Origin: Circinella umbellata
Lineage: Eukaryota; Mucoromycota; Mucoromycetes; Mucorales; Lichtheimiaceae
Direction of reading: 5' to 3'
Length of the DNA stretch: 64,000 bases
NCBI GenBank assembly: GCA_025093555.1
Contig: JAIWNF010000011.1
Span: forward strand, 558,001-622,000
Shown here: positions 13,056-25,631 of the stretch, piece after piece
How the letters are laid out: each line of letters starts with the position of its first letter
Position numbering within the stretch: the stretch's first letter is position 1
Made by a program: the position numbers and the translations under genes
The notes under the pieces: generated by a model
Seen by the model: the letters and a program-made list of their open reading frames with translations, nothing else
Database searches by the model: none
Told to the model about the DNA's origin: nothing

Positions 13056-13510
13056 AACACAAAATTTCACTTCTTCTTATTTTTGCAATAGCGTTTTTGT
13101 AACTTTTTCGATTCAGTTGTTCTGTTGCTTATTTTCTTCTAATTATTTACCATACTTTTCACATATATATATAAAAGAATAAACATTTATCTATTTCCGT
13201 TATGAAAATTCCAGAGTTTTGATTGTCTATATTACATATGTAATAGTCTTATATCAAATTTATCCGGTCTACTGTAAATTATTTATACTTTGAGCAATAT
13301 TGTTAAATCGGTTTACTATAATATTTTTCACGAAACTTATATAAAAGGTATTGTTCTGATAGATAGGTGATTTCACCAAGAGTGGACATTTGGGCCTAAT
13401 ACTTCAATCGGAACAAGTCCCGAACTCAACATACCAAATATGGATTGCGCCATTTGAGAAATTTATTTCTCGAGCTTTTTCTGTTTACATTTAAACAACC
13501 AGCTTTTCAA

Positions 13511-14504
13511 ATGGACAACAAAAATAACGAATTGATTCGATCTGAAGATCCTTATCACCCCGCAAATCTTATTCCTGAGCTTTGTCGGCTCTTTTACACT
13601 CTTGGTTGGGTGACTGGAACTGGTGGTGGCATTAGCATTCGCAATGGGTAAGCAAACAAATGATATCTTATATGAAATTGTGTAAACAGAAACTGATAAC
13701 AAATAAACGATTCTTTCTTCTTGAATTTATTTTATTTTGACAATGTAGAGAACATGTATATATTGCTCCTTCCGGTGTACAAAAAGAACGTATTGAACCT
13801 CATCATTTATTTGTAATGACTTTGGCCGATCGTAGTTTACTTCGTAAACCCGAAGTTTACAAGCCTTCAGCATGTACACCTCTCTTTTATAACGCGTATA
13901 CTATGCGTGAAGCAGGTGCTTGTATCCATACCCATTCTCAAAATGCTGTCATGGCAACCTTACTTTATCCTGGAGAAACTTTTGAAATTTCACATCAAGA
14001 AATGATCAAGGGCATTCGTCGAGGTACATCCAAGACAAATCTTCGATACTTTGACAAGTTGGTTGTCCCTATTGTTGAAAATACTCCTGAAGAAGAAGAT
14101 TTAACTGAACGCATGGCATTGGTAAATACAATTGACTTCATTTACTACTGTACAGAGAAAAGATAATATGCGCAAGTATATGTATTTCCTCGTATTAATC
14201 ACTGTGTTTGTTGTCTTCTTTATAGGCTATGGAAAAGTATCCCGAAACAAATGCTGTTCTCGTTCGTCGACATGGTGTCTATGTATGGGGAGGTAAATTG
14301 ATGATTGAATTTTCTTTTGTTTGACTGCCGCTTGCTGTATCATCAAAAATTAATTACTCATGTTTTGATCATGATATAGAAAATTGGGAAAAGGCAAAAA
14401 CAATGAGTGAATGCTATGACTATCTTTTTGAAATTGCTGTCAAAATGAAATCGATTGGAATTGATCCCGCGTTAAAGCCTGCAAGCGAACCGGATTACGA
14501 GTAA
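13511..14504 (+). CDS. MDE1: Methylthioribulose-1-phosphate dehydratase
   Basis: Cytosolic class II aldolase-fold enzyme of the methionine salvage pathway. It dehydrates 5-methylthioribulose-1-phosphate to the diketone used by the next enzyme. Exons 13511-13647, 13749-14121, 14226-14292 and 14380-14504 give 233 aa, close to the family's usual 230-250. Features seen: [10 protein letters not shown] near residue 40, the Zn-binding HTHSQNAV motif in exon 2, the later RRHGVYVWG motif supplying the third metal histidine, and the C-terminal [11 protein letters not shown] helix. The ATG at 13511 (MDNKNNELI) is chosen because the family begins shortly before the [12 protein letters not shown] segment; upstream in-frame codons from 13445 lack an ATG near a plausible leader. 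It stands alone between a spacer and the convergent acyl-CoA oxidase gene. Confidence 0.93.
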
Positions 14505-15137
14505 AAAAAATACAAAATATAAAATGACTTTATTAGTCTACTAATGGATACTATGTACATTTATCCTCCCTGCTTTTACATCTTATCTGTTGATCAGCTG
14601 TCTTTATCGAATGAAAATAATATAGCAAAACTGTAATATAACCGTATTAATAGCATAATCATATTGAAATTCTTCGGTTTGGATGGAGGAGAGTGTAATT
14701 ATAGTGGAAGATGAATGACAGTCTATTATATGACCTTATATGCAATCGAATTGTAATTATACAGCTAAATTTCTTAAACAAGTGGATAGAGAACCATAAT
14801 CTATTTATGTAAACAATGTAACATACGTGTATCATAACGATTCCATACCCAATATAGTATATAAATAGCACAGATATAGACAAATACTATTGAAAGTTAT
14901 ATAGTAGTACATACTTTAATAAAAAGCGAGCTTATTTTTTTCCCTCTATATAAATAATGGGAGAATAAAAGAAAGTGGTGTATAATAGAAATAGCATAAA
15001 TATGAAAACCAAAATAAAATAAATCTAAAGCTAGTTTTACATTTTTTTTCTTGTTGGTTCAATTCGAAAGGAAAAATAAATTAAGATGTATTATGGATAA
15101 AAATAATATGATAATAATTATATAGATACTATTAAAA
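14505..15137. other. Convergent 3' spacer
   Basis: About 630 bp between the stop codons of the MDE1 gene and the acyl-CoA oxidase gene. It is A/T-rich, with several AATAAA-like words on both strands suitable for polyadenylation, and no conserved open frame. Nothing else is seen. Confidence 0.5.
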
Positions 15138-18069
15138 TTACAATTTAGCAGCCGTGATATAAGCAAGATTGTCACCACGATGAAGAATAGTCTTCATTAG
15201 TTTCTAGTGAAAAATTAAGAAAAAAAATCAAAGAAGGCTATGTTAGTATTTATGCGAATGAAATGATCCATAAAAAAAATACATACTCCAAGTTCCTCAC
15301 GTCCTTCGTCACTATTGAGAGGATTTGATTGAGCAGCTTCCCAAAGTTCACCATAGGGATTGCCATCTTTCTTGCCAAGAGCGGTATTAAGTTCATCATC
15401 AGTGAATCCAAATGCATCAGTAAGACCAATAGCATCATCAACGATTTCATTCAAGGAGTTACGATATGCTTCTTGAATAATGTCAACATCAGCCACATTA
15501 ATGGACTGACTAGTCAAGAATGTAGCAAGTCCGGTGCCTGTAAGAATCGAGAAGGCAAACTACGTATAATCATGATAAAAAATGTATCGTGGGTTATATT
15601 TCCGCCTTTCTCTTTCATGTATGTATATCCTGCAACAAACCAAAAAAAAAATGATAGTAAAATAAAGAAAGAAAATTTACCACGTTAGCCAACTTTTGAA
15701 CAACAGGGACCAAAATTGGTTGAGACTTTTGAAGATCACGAACAGTATCATGGAATTGTTTAAGTAAAAGAAATTCAGCATGTGCCAAGCAGATTTCCCA
15801 ACATTCCATATTCACATCACCCCAAGGTCGACCAGCTTTAACTTGACGACCCAAGTTAGCTACCAAATGAGCAGCTCGTTTTCCAAAGAGAGCGAGTTGA
15901 ACTTCAGGATCACAAATCGAATTAGCATCAACAGTAATAGTAGGGTTTGAAATGAGTACATCCAAGTAAGTGGCTGTTTTCAAATTATAAGGCTTTCCTT
16001 TGAGCAAATTATCGAGTTGTTTTAACATCGCACGTCCAACTTGTTGGCAAAGCATAAAATTATCACCTTCATAGGTATTGGCAGGAACAAAGGTGGCAAA
16101 ATGTTCGGAAACACCACTAAAGATCGAATAACCGTGACCACCCATAGCTTTTCTACATTCTTCAATACCTTCACTGGATCGACGAGCACCCCAAACCTTG
16201 AAAGCACAACTGTTGACGTGCATTTCTGGAAGTAAAGTGGCATCTTCTCGTGAGAGTTGCTCGGTCATGACATTAAAGGTTTTGTTCAAATCGATACCAG
16301 ACAAGATCAACGCATAGGCAGTGGCAACCAAAGGGTACAAGCGATGACGAACGGAAGAATAGCTGATAACTTGAGACTCAAGGCCATCTTGATCTGGGTT
16401 GAACTGACGACGGGAAGTACAGTAGCGAACAGCAATGGTAGATGATTTGGCAAGTCTCCATCCAGCATCAGAAAGAATACTGACACGTAGTTTGACCATA
16501 CTTCCGTAAGATAATTTAGAATGAACAGGAGGTTGGTATTCACCTGTTTTGGAGACCTTGGCGAATCTCATCAACATATAATCGCGAGGGATACGTACAT
16601 TATCAAATAGTGCATCTACAAAATTTTTACAAATGAGCCTTTGATTTTTCATTTCACGACGAAAATAATATAAGATGTTTCCCCCATTTGTGTTTGGTAT
16701 AATAAAACTTACAGCCATTGTCTACCGTTGCAAACCCACCATAAGCCTTTGGACCGATATCGCCAACAGTAACGCCCTTAATTGGCTTATAGTCCACTAT
16801 ACGTATAATGTACATATTTTAGTACATATATTTCAAATTACTATTAGATATATAGTGATAAAACTTACGAGGAGAGCGGATTGGGACAATGAAAATATGA
16901 GGACCATAATTTTTGCTTTTGGAAATTAATTGCGCCTATAGTATAACATCAAAGAGAAGAAAGGTTAGATCGAATCAGTATTCTTGTTGATCATTTAACA
17001 TATATATAGTGATTAAAACATACTTGCAAAACAGCATGTGTTGCAGCAACACCTAAACCTCCAATCCACCATTTAGCGGCCTAATAAATTCAGTTTAAAA
17101 AAGGTCAAGAGTTACACAGAAAATATAAATGTCATTTTATGTACAGTAATATATAACAAGAAGCTTACAGTGATATCAGGACTATTGATAACAAACTCAT
17201 CAGTTGCTTCGTCAAAAGTAGCTGTAGTTTGTAACCCAACAACGTTGGAACCATGACTAAAGTAACAAGATAAGGTTAGTCAATATTGTTTGCCTTGCAT
17301 GATCCTACCTTACAAACCCCAAAAAACAAATAAACATTACCTCAATTCGGTTTGTGCATAACAACCAACAATAGCATGTCGCTTAGCAGCATCCAACCAT
17401 TTCTTTGCTTGTTCATCAGTACCTTGGGATTCAATAACGGGCCAGAATGCTACATTATCATTGATAAAAATATTTAGTATGTAAACCTTTTATACAAAGT
17501 TCCTTTGTTTTGACGAATTAATGATAATACGTACCTCCGTAATTCAAAGCAAGCTATTGTTATCATAAATAAATACATCACGTCAGATCAGATCAGTTTT
17601 TTATACAATTTTTTCCACAAACGTAACACTGCATCTTTCTTTTATCTTACCGGTGTAGATATTCCTGAAAGAGCAAAAAGTTCCAAAAACTCTTGAGTTG
17701 AGAAGTTTTGCTCTTCAGCGATTTCGATAAATCGTCTAGCAGCATGAATGGAAGAATGGAGTTGCTATGGTCATCAACAAAAAAAAAAGAAAAGCCTGTC
17801 AGCGTTTTCATAAAAAAATAAAGCATGCCATTTTCTTGATGAGTTTGCAAGATCTCAATTTTTACCTCTTGGCGGCTTTGGAATGCTGCCTTCTTCTTTG
17901 TGAATGCAGGTTCATTAGCAATGATTGTTCTATACTTATCAACTTTTTTTAAGTTTTCTGGACCCCCATACAAATAATTTGTTAACTGGTCAATAGGAAA
18001 CGATGACTTCTGTCTAGCGGTTTGTAAATCACGTGTGGATTGCTGAAGTTGTTTGCTCGTCGGTGCCAT
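15138..18069 (-). CDS. POX1: Peroxisomal acyl-CoA oxidase
   Basis: FAD enzyme for the first step of peroxisomal beta-oxidation, turning acyl-CoA and O2 into enoyl-CoA and H2O2. Eleven exons join in phase: 18069-17866, 17764-17651, 17553-17535, 17449-17341, 17256-17169, 17080-17024, 16935-16869, 16796-16713, 16615-15681, 15559-15287 and 15203-15138, giving 671 aa, normal for the family. Seen: [23 protein letters not shown] (flavin/substrate region, spanning exons 4-5), the KWWIGGLG and PRDYML stretches, [15 protein letters not shown] in the second catalytic half, and a C-terminal AKL, a canonical PTS1 peroxisomal signal. Exon 3 is only 19 nt. The acceptor of exon 10 was chosen at 15560 because it keeps phase; a nearby TTCTTACAG would shift the frame. 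The gene converges on MDE1. Confidence 0.93.
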
Positions 18070-18725
18070 AATATGAAATGTTTTTTTTTTCGTATCAAAA
18101 AATAAAGTGAACAAAAAGCGAAAAAGCGAAAAAGCTGCTTTTTTTTTTTTTAGAGAAGTGTAAGTTTGGGATTTACAAGTCAGTAATGGTATATACATTT
18201 ATACAACATACAGTAGTAGACGGTATCTCCTTCATTGTCATCTGTTATGAGTAATCTCTCACGCTCGTGCGAACAGAATAATTCCTTTCACCCCACTTTT
18301 TCTTTTTATTATTATAATCTTGAAAAGTTGTTCGCGAAAGTCCATCCTGGATATTTGAAGTGAAATCAACTTTTGACCAAGTCGGTTGACATTACTTGTA
18401 TTTTTCATTCTCATCTATCCCCTTTTTCTTCTCTGTGTTTTCAATTCAAGTTGGTTCCTGCATCATGCAGAAGACGATTAAATCCGCTAATTTAGCCGAA
18501 TGAACAACATATTACCCCATTGATCCCCGCCACATAAAAAGTACCCACATGCTTGTGAGTGGGGTTAATTGAACTTTTTTCTTTTATCACGAGGAATTCA
18601 TTAATGTCTTCCATTTCAATATAAGAAATCCATTTTCCTGGATACTAATACAACTATATATATGCATATGTACTTTTTTATTATTATGGAAGAAAAAAAT
18701 ACCAGAACAAACATTCTCTCTCGTA
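18070..18725. other. Spacer between oxidase start and DGAT1 end
   Basis: About 650 bp upstream of the acyl-CoA oxidase start and downstream of the DGAT1 stop. Pyrimidine tracts and a TATATA-like region near 18655-18663 are present, with no supported gene. The oxidase promoter presumably lies here. No fatty-acid response element could be identified by eye. Confidence 0.45.
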
Positions 18726-20678
18726 CTAAGGGGGTGTCATCCCTTTATGAGTTGCTGTCCACTGATAGTAATATAATAATGCGATTGTTGGCTGACCAAC
18801 AACACAAAAGGTAATCCTATATAAAAAAAATCATCAAATTAGCTCACTCTGTAATATTCAATTGAAAAGTTGTCTCTCACATACTCTCTCTCCCCCTCTC
18901 TCTGTTCCGAATCCGTTTCCACAACTTTTATTTTTACTTACCAGAAGATTGTATTTCCCAAAGCACTATCTTTTCCACGCCATTTTTCCAAAGCTCTTGT
19001 AAGTGCAATCAAAGGTATTTGACCAAACATACCCCAGAAAGCAAATCCAGTAATAGCATGAGTAGGAATACCCACTAAGACTTCATGAAGAACTGCGGAT
19101 GCCAAAAAGACCAGTAATTGACAAATAGCAGGTGATATACCGCGTTGAACACTTGGAATATATACGTGGCGTTTAAAAAAGAGATAAACTGGTCTGTTCC
19201 AAAGACGCCAATAAGTTGCCAAGTTACCAGAGTTCCACCAAGCAAGATAAAACGTTCTATCACCGAATCGGAGCACTTCTGCCAAAATATTCAGAAACGC
19301 GTGAAACAATGCATAAAACATGAGGAGCCAAATGACTACAGCTGTTGTCGATAATTTTAAAACACGTTCCACAATGACAACCAAATCGTTCTCCTCAAGT
19401 GCTTGGAGTGAATTGGCCAACGTAGGCTTTGCATATTGTTCTGTCAAGACATACATCATGACAAGACAAACGATTAATTCTCCAAGTCGTTTTAAGAAAA
19501 ATGTTTTTCGGAACACCGGAGATCGTGGATAAGAAGGTTGATAACAAAGAGTAGGTGCGAAGAAAAAGTACATCAAGTTACCAAGGTGGATATTGTTGGG
19601 ATACCTTGCATTTTCATCATGATATTCATCTGTTTTCCCAGTAATATAAAGTTGACGTATTTCTCGATTGACAAGAACATATGAGATAAGTTTGAGGAAT
19701 GTAATAAGTGAAATAATGACAACAGCAGAGCCAACTATTATTTTTTAATTGCGATTAATAAAAAGATGCTTACTTTTAATATAATTAACATCCATTATGC
19801 ATACCCAACAAACAACAAATTTTAACCAGTTTTTTTAATAATGTTGAGATGGGAAAAAAACATCACGCACACAAACACACCATAACCGCAAAAAAAAAAC
19901 CAAATAAAAAAGTATCTTATACATGTATACATACCTAATGGATGATAAATTTTGGTGTAAACGATGTATGAAGGGTATGAGATGAGAAAAGTCAGGTGGG
20001 TAACATGAGCTGCTGATGCCACACGTTCCAGGATTGCCACCTTTTTCCGAAAATCAGGTTTCGCGTTCCGAGCTTTTACGGCTAACTTTGCCATACCGAA
20101 TTCGACCAGCAACGTTATCGCCAAACAAGTAGGTACACTTAACCATGCGAGTAAAAATAAACCATAATCTTGGTATGGAATGTAACTATGTGGGAATCGA
20201 ATAAGTAGTCCATACTTCATCCAGTTTTCAATGACAAGTCGAATGTTGCTAGCACCAAGTACAAGCACTTATAAAATTTTACCCGTCAAAAAAAAGAGAC
20301 AGAAAACATTAGTTGATATCGTAGAAGGCAATAATAATAATAATAATAAATAGTAATAAAGAGATTACGGAGTGAGGAGATCTCGAAAGATTTAGTGTCA
20401 AAAATACAAAACTTACTTCCAAGGCGAATGAAACCACTATAGTTCTCGGGAGGTGCTTCTTTAGAAAGTACAGAAGCTTTACTAAGAGTATGAATGGGTA
20501 TCGTATGTCGGAAACCTTGGTAACTAAGGCGTTTCTTTTTATCTTCTTCTTTCTTTTCTTCAGCAACTGTAGATACTCTTCGACTTGTAATGTGGAAATC
20601 ACTACGATGTCGAATATCGGTTTGATCGTCTTCACTATCCGTAACAACCTTTACAGGTCTACGGTGTAATGTTGTCAT
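18726..20678 (-). CDS. DGAT1: Diacylglycerol O-acyltransferase, DGAT1-like (MBOAT)
   Basis: ER membrane acyltransferase that makes triacylglycerol from diacylglycerol and acyl-CoA. Four exons, 20678-20417, 20267-19935, 19734-18942 and 18816-18726, give 492 aa. The N-terminus is hydrophilic and basic (residues 1-80), followed by the DGAT1-type ENYSGFIRLG...NIRLVIENWMKYGLLI stretch, many membrane segments, FYLAWWN (about residue 360, the family's FYxDWWN with Ala in place of Asp), SAVLHE with the presumed catalytic His (about 413), and FCVVGQPTIALLYYYQW near the end. The close relatives are sterol acyltransferases (ARE type), but the N-terminal NYSGF and IENWMKYG signatures favour DGAT1. It starts 267 bp from the divergent SDH8 gene, so the two may share a promoter region. 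Confidence 0.88.
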
Positions 20679-20945
20679 TATTCACCGAAAGTATATATTT
20701 ATAAAAAAAAGTGTTGAAAACTTGAAAGAAAACAAAGGAGTGAAAAATATATATATAATATTGTATTAATAGTTTAATAGAGCTAATCAAAGCGTGTCCG
20801 AATATAAAAAAAATGCTCGTGCATGTTTCATCACACACTTTAGGAAGGCTCCCTTCCGCCTGTCACACATACTCTTTTTATTTGCGCTCTCATTTTCTTT
20901 TTATTTTTGCGCTCTTTCATTTAAACAAACTATTCTAATTTTCAT

Positions 20946-21227
20946 ATGCTTCGACATACTATTATCCGTACTTATACATCGTTCAACAAACCCGGCCCGA
21001 TTCCACTGGGTAATAGAAAACAACAGCAGGAAATGTTGGATTTGATCAGAAAGAAACAAGAAGCAGATTCACAATCAGAAGGAAGTCTCCATGACGATGC
21101 AATTCCTCAAGTGCCAGCTGAATTTGAAGGAAATGTCAATCCTAAAACGGGTGAGGTCAATGGACCTAAGCAAGAGCCTTTAAGACATGGTGATTGGAGT
21201 TTTGGTGGCAGAGTTACTGATTTCTAG
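20946..21227 (+). CDS. SDH8: Succinate dehydrogenase assembly factor 4
   Basis: Single-exon 93-aa mitochondrial matrix protein that binds the flavinated SdhA subunit during assembly of complex II. The N-terminus MLRHTIIRTYTSF is rich in Arg/Thr and lacks acids, as a matrix-targeting sequence should. The conserved C-terminal block is present in full: EFEGNVNPKTGEVNGPKQEPLRHGDWSFGGRVTDF, with the diagnostic GDW...GRVTDF end (shown in parts at about residues 60-93). Length fits the family (about 90-140 aa). The divergent neighbour is DGAT1. Confidence 0.93.
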   Translation: MLRHTIIRTYTSFNKPGPIPLGNRKQQQEMLDLIRKKQEADSQSEGSLHDDAIPQVPAEFEGNVNPKTGEVNGPKQEPLRHGDWSFGGRVTDF

Positions 21228-22036
21228 GCAAAAGACTGATATGGTACAAATACATTTGTTTTTTCTTTACCCTAATAAAATATGAGCTTCTCTCTCGTTC
21301 CTTTTCAATTAATAATAATGATAATAATAAAATAGTTATACTCTATGACCACATATGTCAATTCAAAAGATAACGCTTACAAGTATTCATATGTAATAAA
21401 TTAGAATCTATTACTATTATTATTATGATGGAATTATAATTTGTAGTACAAGCATTACTAGTAACATAGTACCTAATTGTTGTATTGTTATTGTCATTAA
21501 GTGACTCAATTATTATATCTCAGCAAGTCTATTTGCCTGTTTTGCACATGTTATTAACTTGATTTTCATGATATTTTTTCTTCACTTGTTCTAATATCTT
21601 GGCTTATGCGTTTAGGCGGCTATTTCTTTTAATTTAAACAATAACCACCTTAACTGTCTATCTACTCATTCGTTATAACTTGTCTTATTATGCCATTATT
21701 ACAAATGTACTAGTTAATAATAAGGTTTTGTTCATATTCGGTTATGTTTTCCTTTCACGTACCTGAAGAGGCACAAATTACATTTCCTGGTAAAAAAGTA
21801 AATTTAGGCAAAGAATCCCTGTTAATATCATATATTGAATATCCTTATATAGAATATCAAAGTTATATAGTAAACAAGAGATTGTTATGATTTAATGGTG
21901 AGGATAAACAAAGAAAGCCGGAGTTTTCGATTGGCTGAAAGAACTTCTCCTCTCCAGCACTCACACAACTGTAACACTTTTTTCCCTCTCTATTTCTTAT
22001 TTCTTTTCCAACCGAATCCGGAAGAAAAACGAAAGC
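21228..22036. other. Spacer, presumed SPO7-like promoter
   Basis: About 800 bp of A/T-rich DNA between SDH8 and the SPO7-like gene, with AAT/ATT runs near 21310-21325 and 21410-21425. No open frame with recognisable sequence. CT-rich stretches at 21945-22015 precede the next start codon, as expected of a fungal core promoter. Confidence 0.45.
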
Positions 22037-22809
22037 ATGCAATCCACAAGTCGACAGGCATTACATGCTGACCAAGCAACATATAGAGATTTAGTTATTT
22101 TTGAAGAACGATTGCGAGGCAACATGACTCGTTTGCAGCGAAGGAAACGAAAATACGAAGGTATTATATTTATAATTATTACCATTGACATGGATGCAAG
22201 TTTTACAATAAGCTAATCAATGTCAATTTTATACATGTGCATACTATTTATCATTGTTTTTGCCTGTTATATATATATATATATATGAATAGCGTTGTTG
22301 ACAGGGATTATAATATTACTAGTTTATTTTTTCTATGTTGTTTTTCTTGCTCCTAGCAAAGTTAGTGGTTTTTCTTATAGTATTATTTGTCGGCATAATG
22401 TTTTTTTAATAGCTAACTAGGGGGGGGTTAGGATTTTATTATACATTTATTAAATACAACAGCTTTACTGGTGGCTGCAGGAAGTTTGGTATTTATTTAT
22501 CGATCAGGAATATATTCAGAAAAGATTGTATTTGCCGGAGAGTAAGTATTTATATAGTGCTGGATGAAAATGTATTTGGATTGGATTAGACATTAAATAA
22601 CTAAATATTTTCATTTAATGAATAGATTTATACCACATTGTAACCGTGCACTTCGATCGTTTAATTTACAGTTCAATAGGCGTGGTGAATCTGGTGTATT
22701 AAGTTTCTACCGCAGAATACCTCTCGAGATTCAACAAGGTTTTGATGCTTATCGAAGGCAATATTACGCTCGAAAAAGAGCACGACAAGCCAAGCAAAAA
22801 GTTACCTAA
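22037..22809 (+). CDS. SPO7: SPO7-like regulatory subunit of the Nem1 lipin phosphatase
   Basis: ER/nuclear-envelope protein that activates Nem1, which in turn dephosphorylates the phosphatidate phosphatase Pah1 (lipin). Exons 22037-22160, 22463-22541 and 22626-22809 give 128 aa. Seen: YRDLVIFEERLRGNMTRLQRRKRKYE, the family's N-terminal block, then FIYRSGIYSEKIVFAGE and RFIPHCNRALRSFNLQF, the block after the second membrane span, and a basic tail. Odd: the simple model has only one clear membrane segment, whereas SPO7/NEP1-R1 proteins have two. The unusually long 302-nt first intron contains a hydrophobic in-frame stretch after an AG at 22357-22358 that could be the missing exon, but no standard donor restores phase. 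The family call is good; the exon model may be incomplete. Confidence 0.72.
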
Positions 22810-25252
22810 TTTATTATTATACAATAATTATTCACGCCACTCTGATGAATATCACCTTATTATTTTATATCTTTTGTGTTTATCTATTTAAAGGTCGGTA
22901 AAATCAAAAAATCATTCATTTATTCACTCACTTCTCTTAACTAATTGATTTTTTGCTTTTTTTTTGCATAATTTTAGTATAATGAACTTATACATATTCC
23001 TTATTTTATGTACATATTTTAACAAATATTCAATCAATTAATCGAATGATTTATCTATAGCAATGCCTTACACTTGAACACATATAATTTTTATTTCAAG
23101 AGTTGAAAAGCAATAATAAGTAGGGGCATTTATTATTGAGTCTGCAGAAAAAGAAAAAGTACAATGCTGAGAATATTATCTGGATTGATCTGTTTCTATA
23201 ACGCAAATGCTATATAAGAATAACATTACTGGCTGACGTTCACATGACGCAATAATCGATATATATTATAATAAGAAATAGAAGTTAAAGTCAATATATT
23301 AATAAAGAAATTGAATTTTTAATATGCCTTTTTTTAAGGTTTTTTCAAAAGTCATAATCTAAAGCAATTGAAAAGTTAATATATATATATACACATTTAT
23401 TAACAACAACTATTTCGGATAGAAATATTGATTACTACTAATATACGTAATACTTTAAAAAAATTTAGATGTACATCATTTCACTTAACCAACAATTACA
23501 ATATTTATCGAAAGCTTGTCTCAATATACAGTAATTCTGATCTATTGATCGATAAAACAGTTAATAGATGTTTGATGTTATATGCTTATATTTTCTATAC
23601 ATGTATATATAAATTAGCATAATACGTATCTTCATATATATATACTGTAGTTCACTAAAAAGAAGTAGATGTTGATATATTAGTCCCCCGTATTTTTATT
23701 GGAAATCGGTCTCTTTTTTTGTTTTGCGACAGCTTTTTTGTCTTTCTTGGAAACCCTGTTACTGTGTAAACACTGGTGCTAAACAAAAAGTGGCGCTTTA
23801 CATTCTAAACATATAATCACAGATGGATGTTCTGATGTTATTAAAAAAATATAATAATTTAGAAACGCCACACTATTACTTTATTTATTAATAGTAAGTG
23901 CCAATATGCTGGATCCTTGTACAATTGTTACATACTAAGATAATCATTCCTATCGTAACGATAATAGATACATCCTGTACACACACACACACATTTTTTG
24001 CTTTTATTGATTTTCAGATACAACTTAATACGATGAGGCGGATCAAAGTTTAAAAAAAATTACGTACAAGCTATTTAGAAACGTAGAAGGAGTCGACCCA
24101 AGTTGATTATTCTGAAGATACTAGCTCCACCAAAAACTAAAGATATATTTAAATAGACTCATGATTACGCAGCAACCATACACTCTTCTATTTATTTATT
24201 CATTGTTGCCAAGAAGAACGATCCAATGAAAATATCCGGTAGACTGGAAGACGAGGCTGAGTAAATATAAATAAAACAGACAGAATAAATATATATAGAA
24301 AAAAAGTCGCCTACGTAATGATATGACAGTACGTAAACATATTATTGTATCTCCTGATACTTTTTTTAATAGTATTTTGATAAAGTATCAATAAAAAACA
24401 TTAGATAAAATACCGTCATATTATTGTTGACGTGGCTGAGGCTAATATAAGAAAAAGGGTTAAGAAGGAGGGCGAAAGTCTTGGAACAAAGTTTTAATTA
24501 ATAATAAGTGGTCCCGACCTTACAACTCAAACATAGATTTTGTCAGACCTTTTTTGAATCATATGTGCGCATTTCTTTTACCAAGTTATTATTCTAGGTA
24601 AAAATTCTTAATTTATTTTTTGTTGATGACCAGAATTCATGCAAATATGACTCAATATCATATATCGTCGATTGACAAGCCCATAATGATAATTGTGTCT
24701 TATATCCACCATCACAGTATATGGGAGTGGATTGAAAGTGTACTATTGCCATGTTGGGAAATTTTATACAAAACGATCGAAATGTTTAGACTCATATCAT
24801 AAAATCATAGTGTAATGATTGTCAACGTAACAATCTGGCTTTTTGTTTCATAATTTAATAATCTGTAAAATTCATAGTTCAGCCATCATAAACATATATA
24901 CTGTATATCTTCTGTATTTTTAAAGACACGTGGTGACGTTAAAAAAATTGTTGTTATTAGTTATATAAAATTTACGTATTAAAAATAGGGTCTCTTCTAG
25001 TTGCATAGGATTAATATATATTTACATCAATAGCGAATATACAAATGTGACCCAATATTGGGTTCACAACTAAATGTCAATGCAAATATTCTTCGTTTTT
25101 CACACTCATCTATCAGGATCTTTCTTGACCTTCTAGCTCTTATTTTTTGTTTATTGTAAAAACAAATTTACTCGTTGTAGCAGCACACTGTAACACGTTA
25201 CTATCGGCAGATAAATCGCTTTTGGTACCTATGTGTGACGCTACTGTTTATA
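22810..25252. other. A/T-rich spacer, no gene seen
   Basis: About 2.4 kb between the SPO7-like stop and the left end of the composite Tc1-type element. It has (TA)n runs, a (CA)n run near 23980-23993 and many short open frames without phased introns or recognisable motifs. No tRNA boxes or terminal repeats were noticed. Possibly old, decayed repeat DNA, but nothing in the sequence proves that. Confidence 0.45.
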
Positions 25253-25631
25253 CAGGATTTTTCCTGATGATTGGCGGTGTATTTTTCGTAATTGACAGGA
25301 GGTGGAAAATTACAATGGCGGTGTAATTTAAGATGTTGGCAGAATTATGAAGTTCATAATGGCGGTTGGGAACTGTAATTTTGTTCCCTTAAAAATAAAT
25401 TTTCTTGAGCTTTCTGATTTATTGAACATTTTCTCTATATCGATACAGTGAGGCACAAACGAAAGATAGTGCCTGATCCATCCTAAACAGTCATCAGCGG
25501 TGACTTGGTTAGTGTATACAGATGGCGTTCCAATATGATGTATATACAAGAAGTTTTAACGTAAAGTATATACAAATATTATATTGGATAGGACAAAAAA
25601 ATTATAACCAAGAGTTACTCATAAGGTTATA
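25253..25631 (-). repeat. Left inverted arm of composite element
   Basis: About 380 bp, reverse complement of 29195-29574 with few differences. On the minus strand it carries a 73-codon open fragment (25549-25328) whose VTADDCLGWIRHYLSFVPHCID matches, residue by residue in style, the C-terminal VTAQDCQDWIRYSLSFVPRCID of the internal transposase. It includes several GGCGGT...TAATT words that may be subterminal transposase-binding sites (inference). The inner edge is at the TA of CATAAGGTTATA. Confidence 0.8.
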
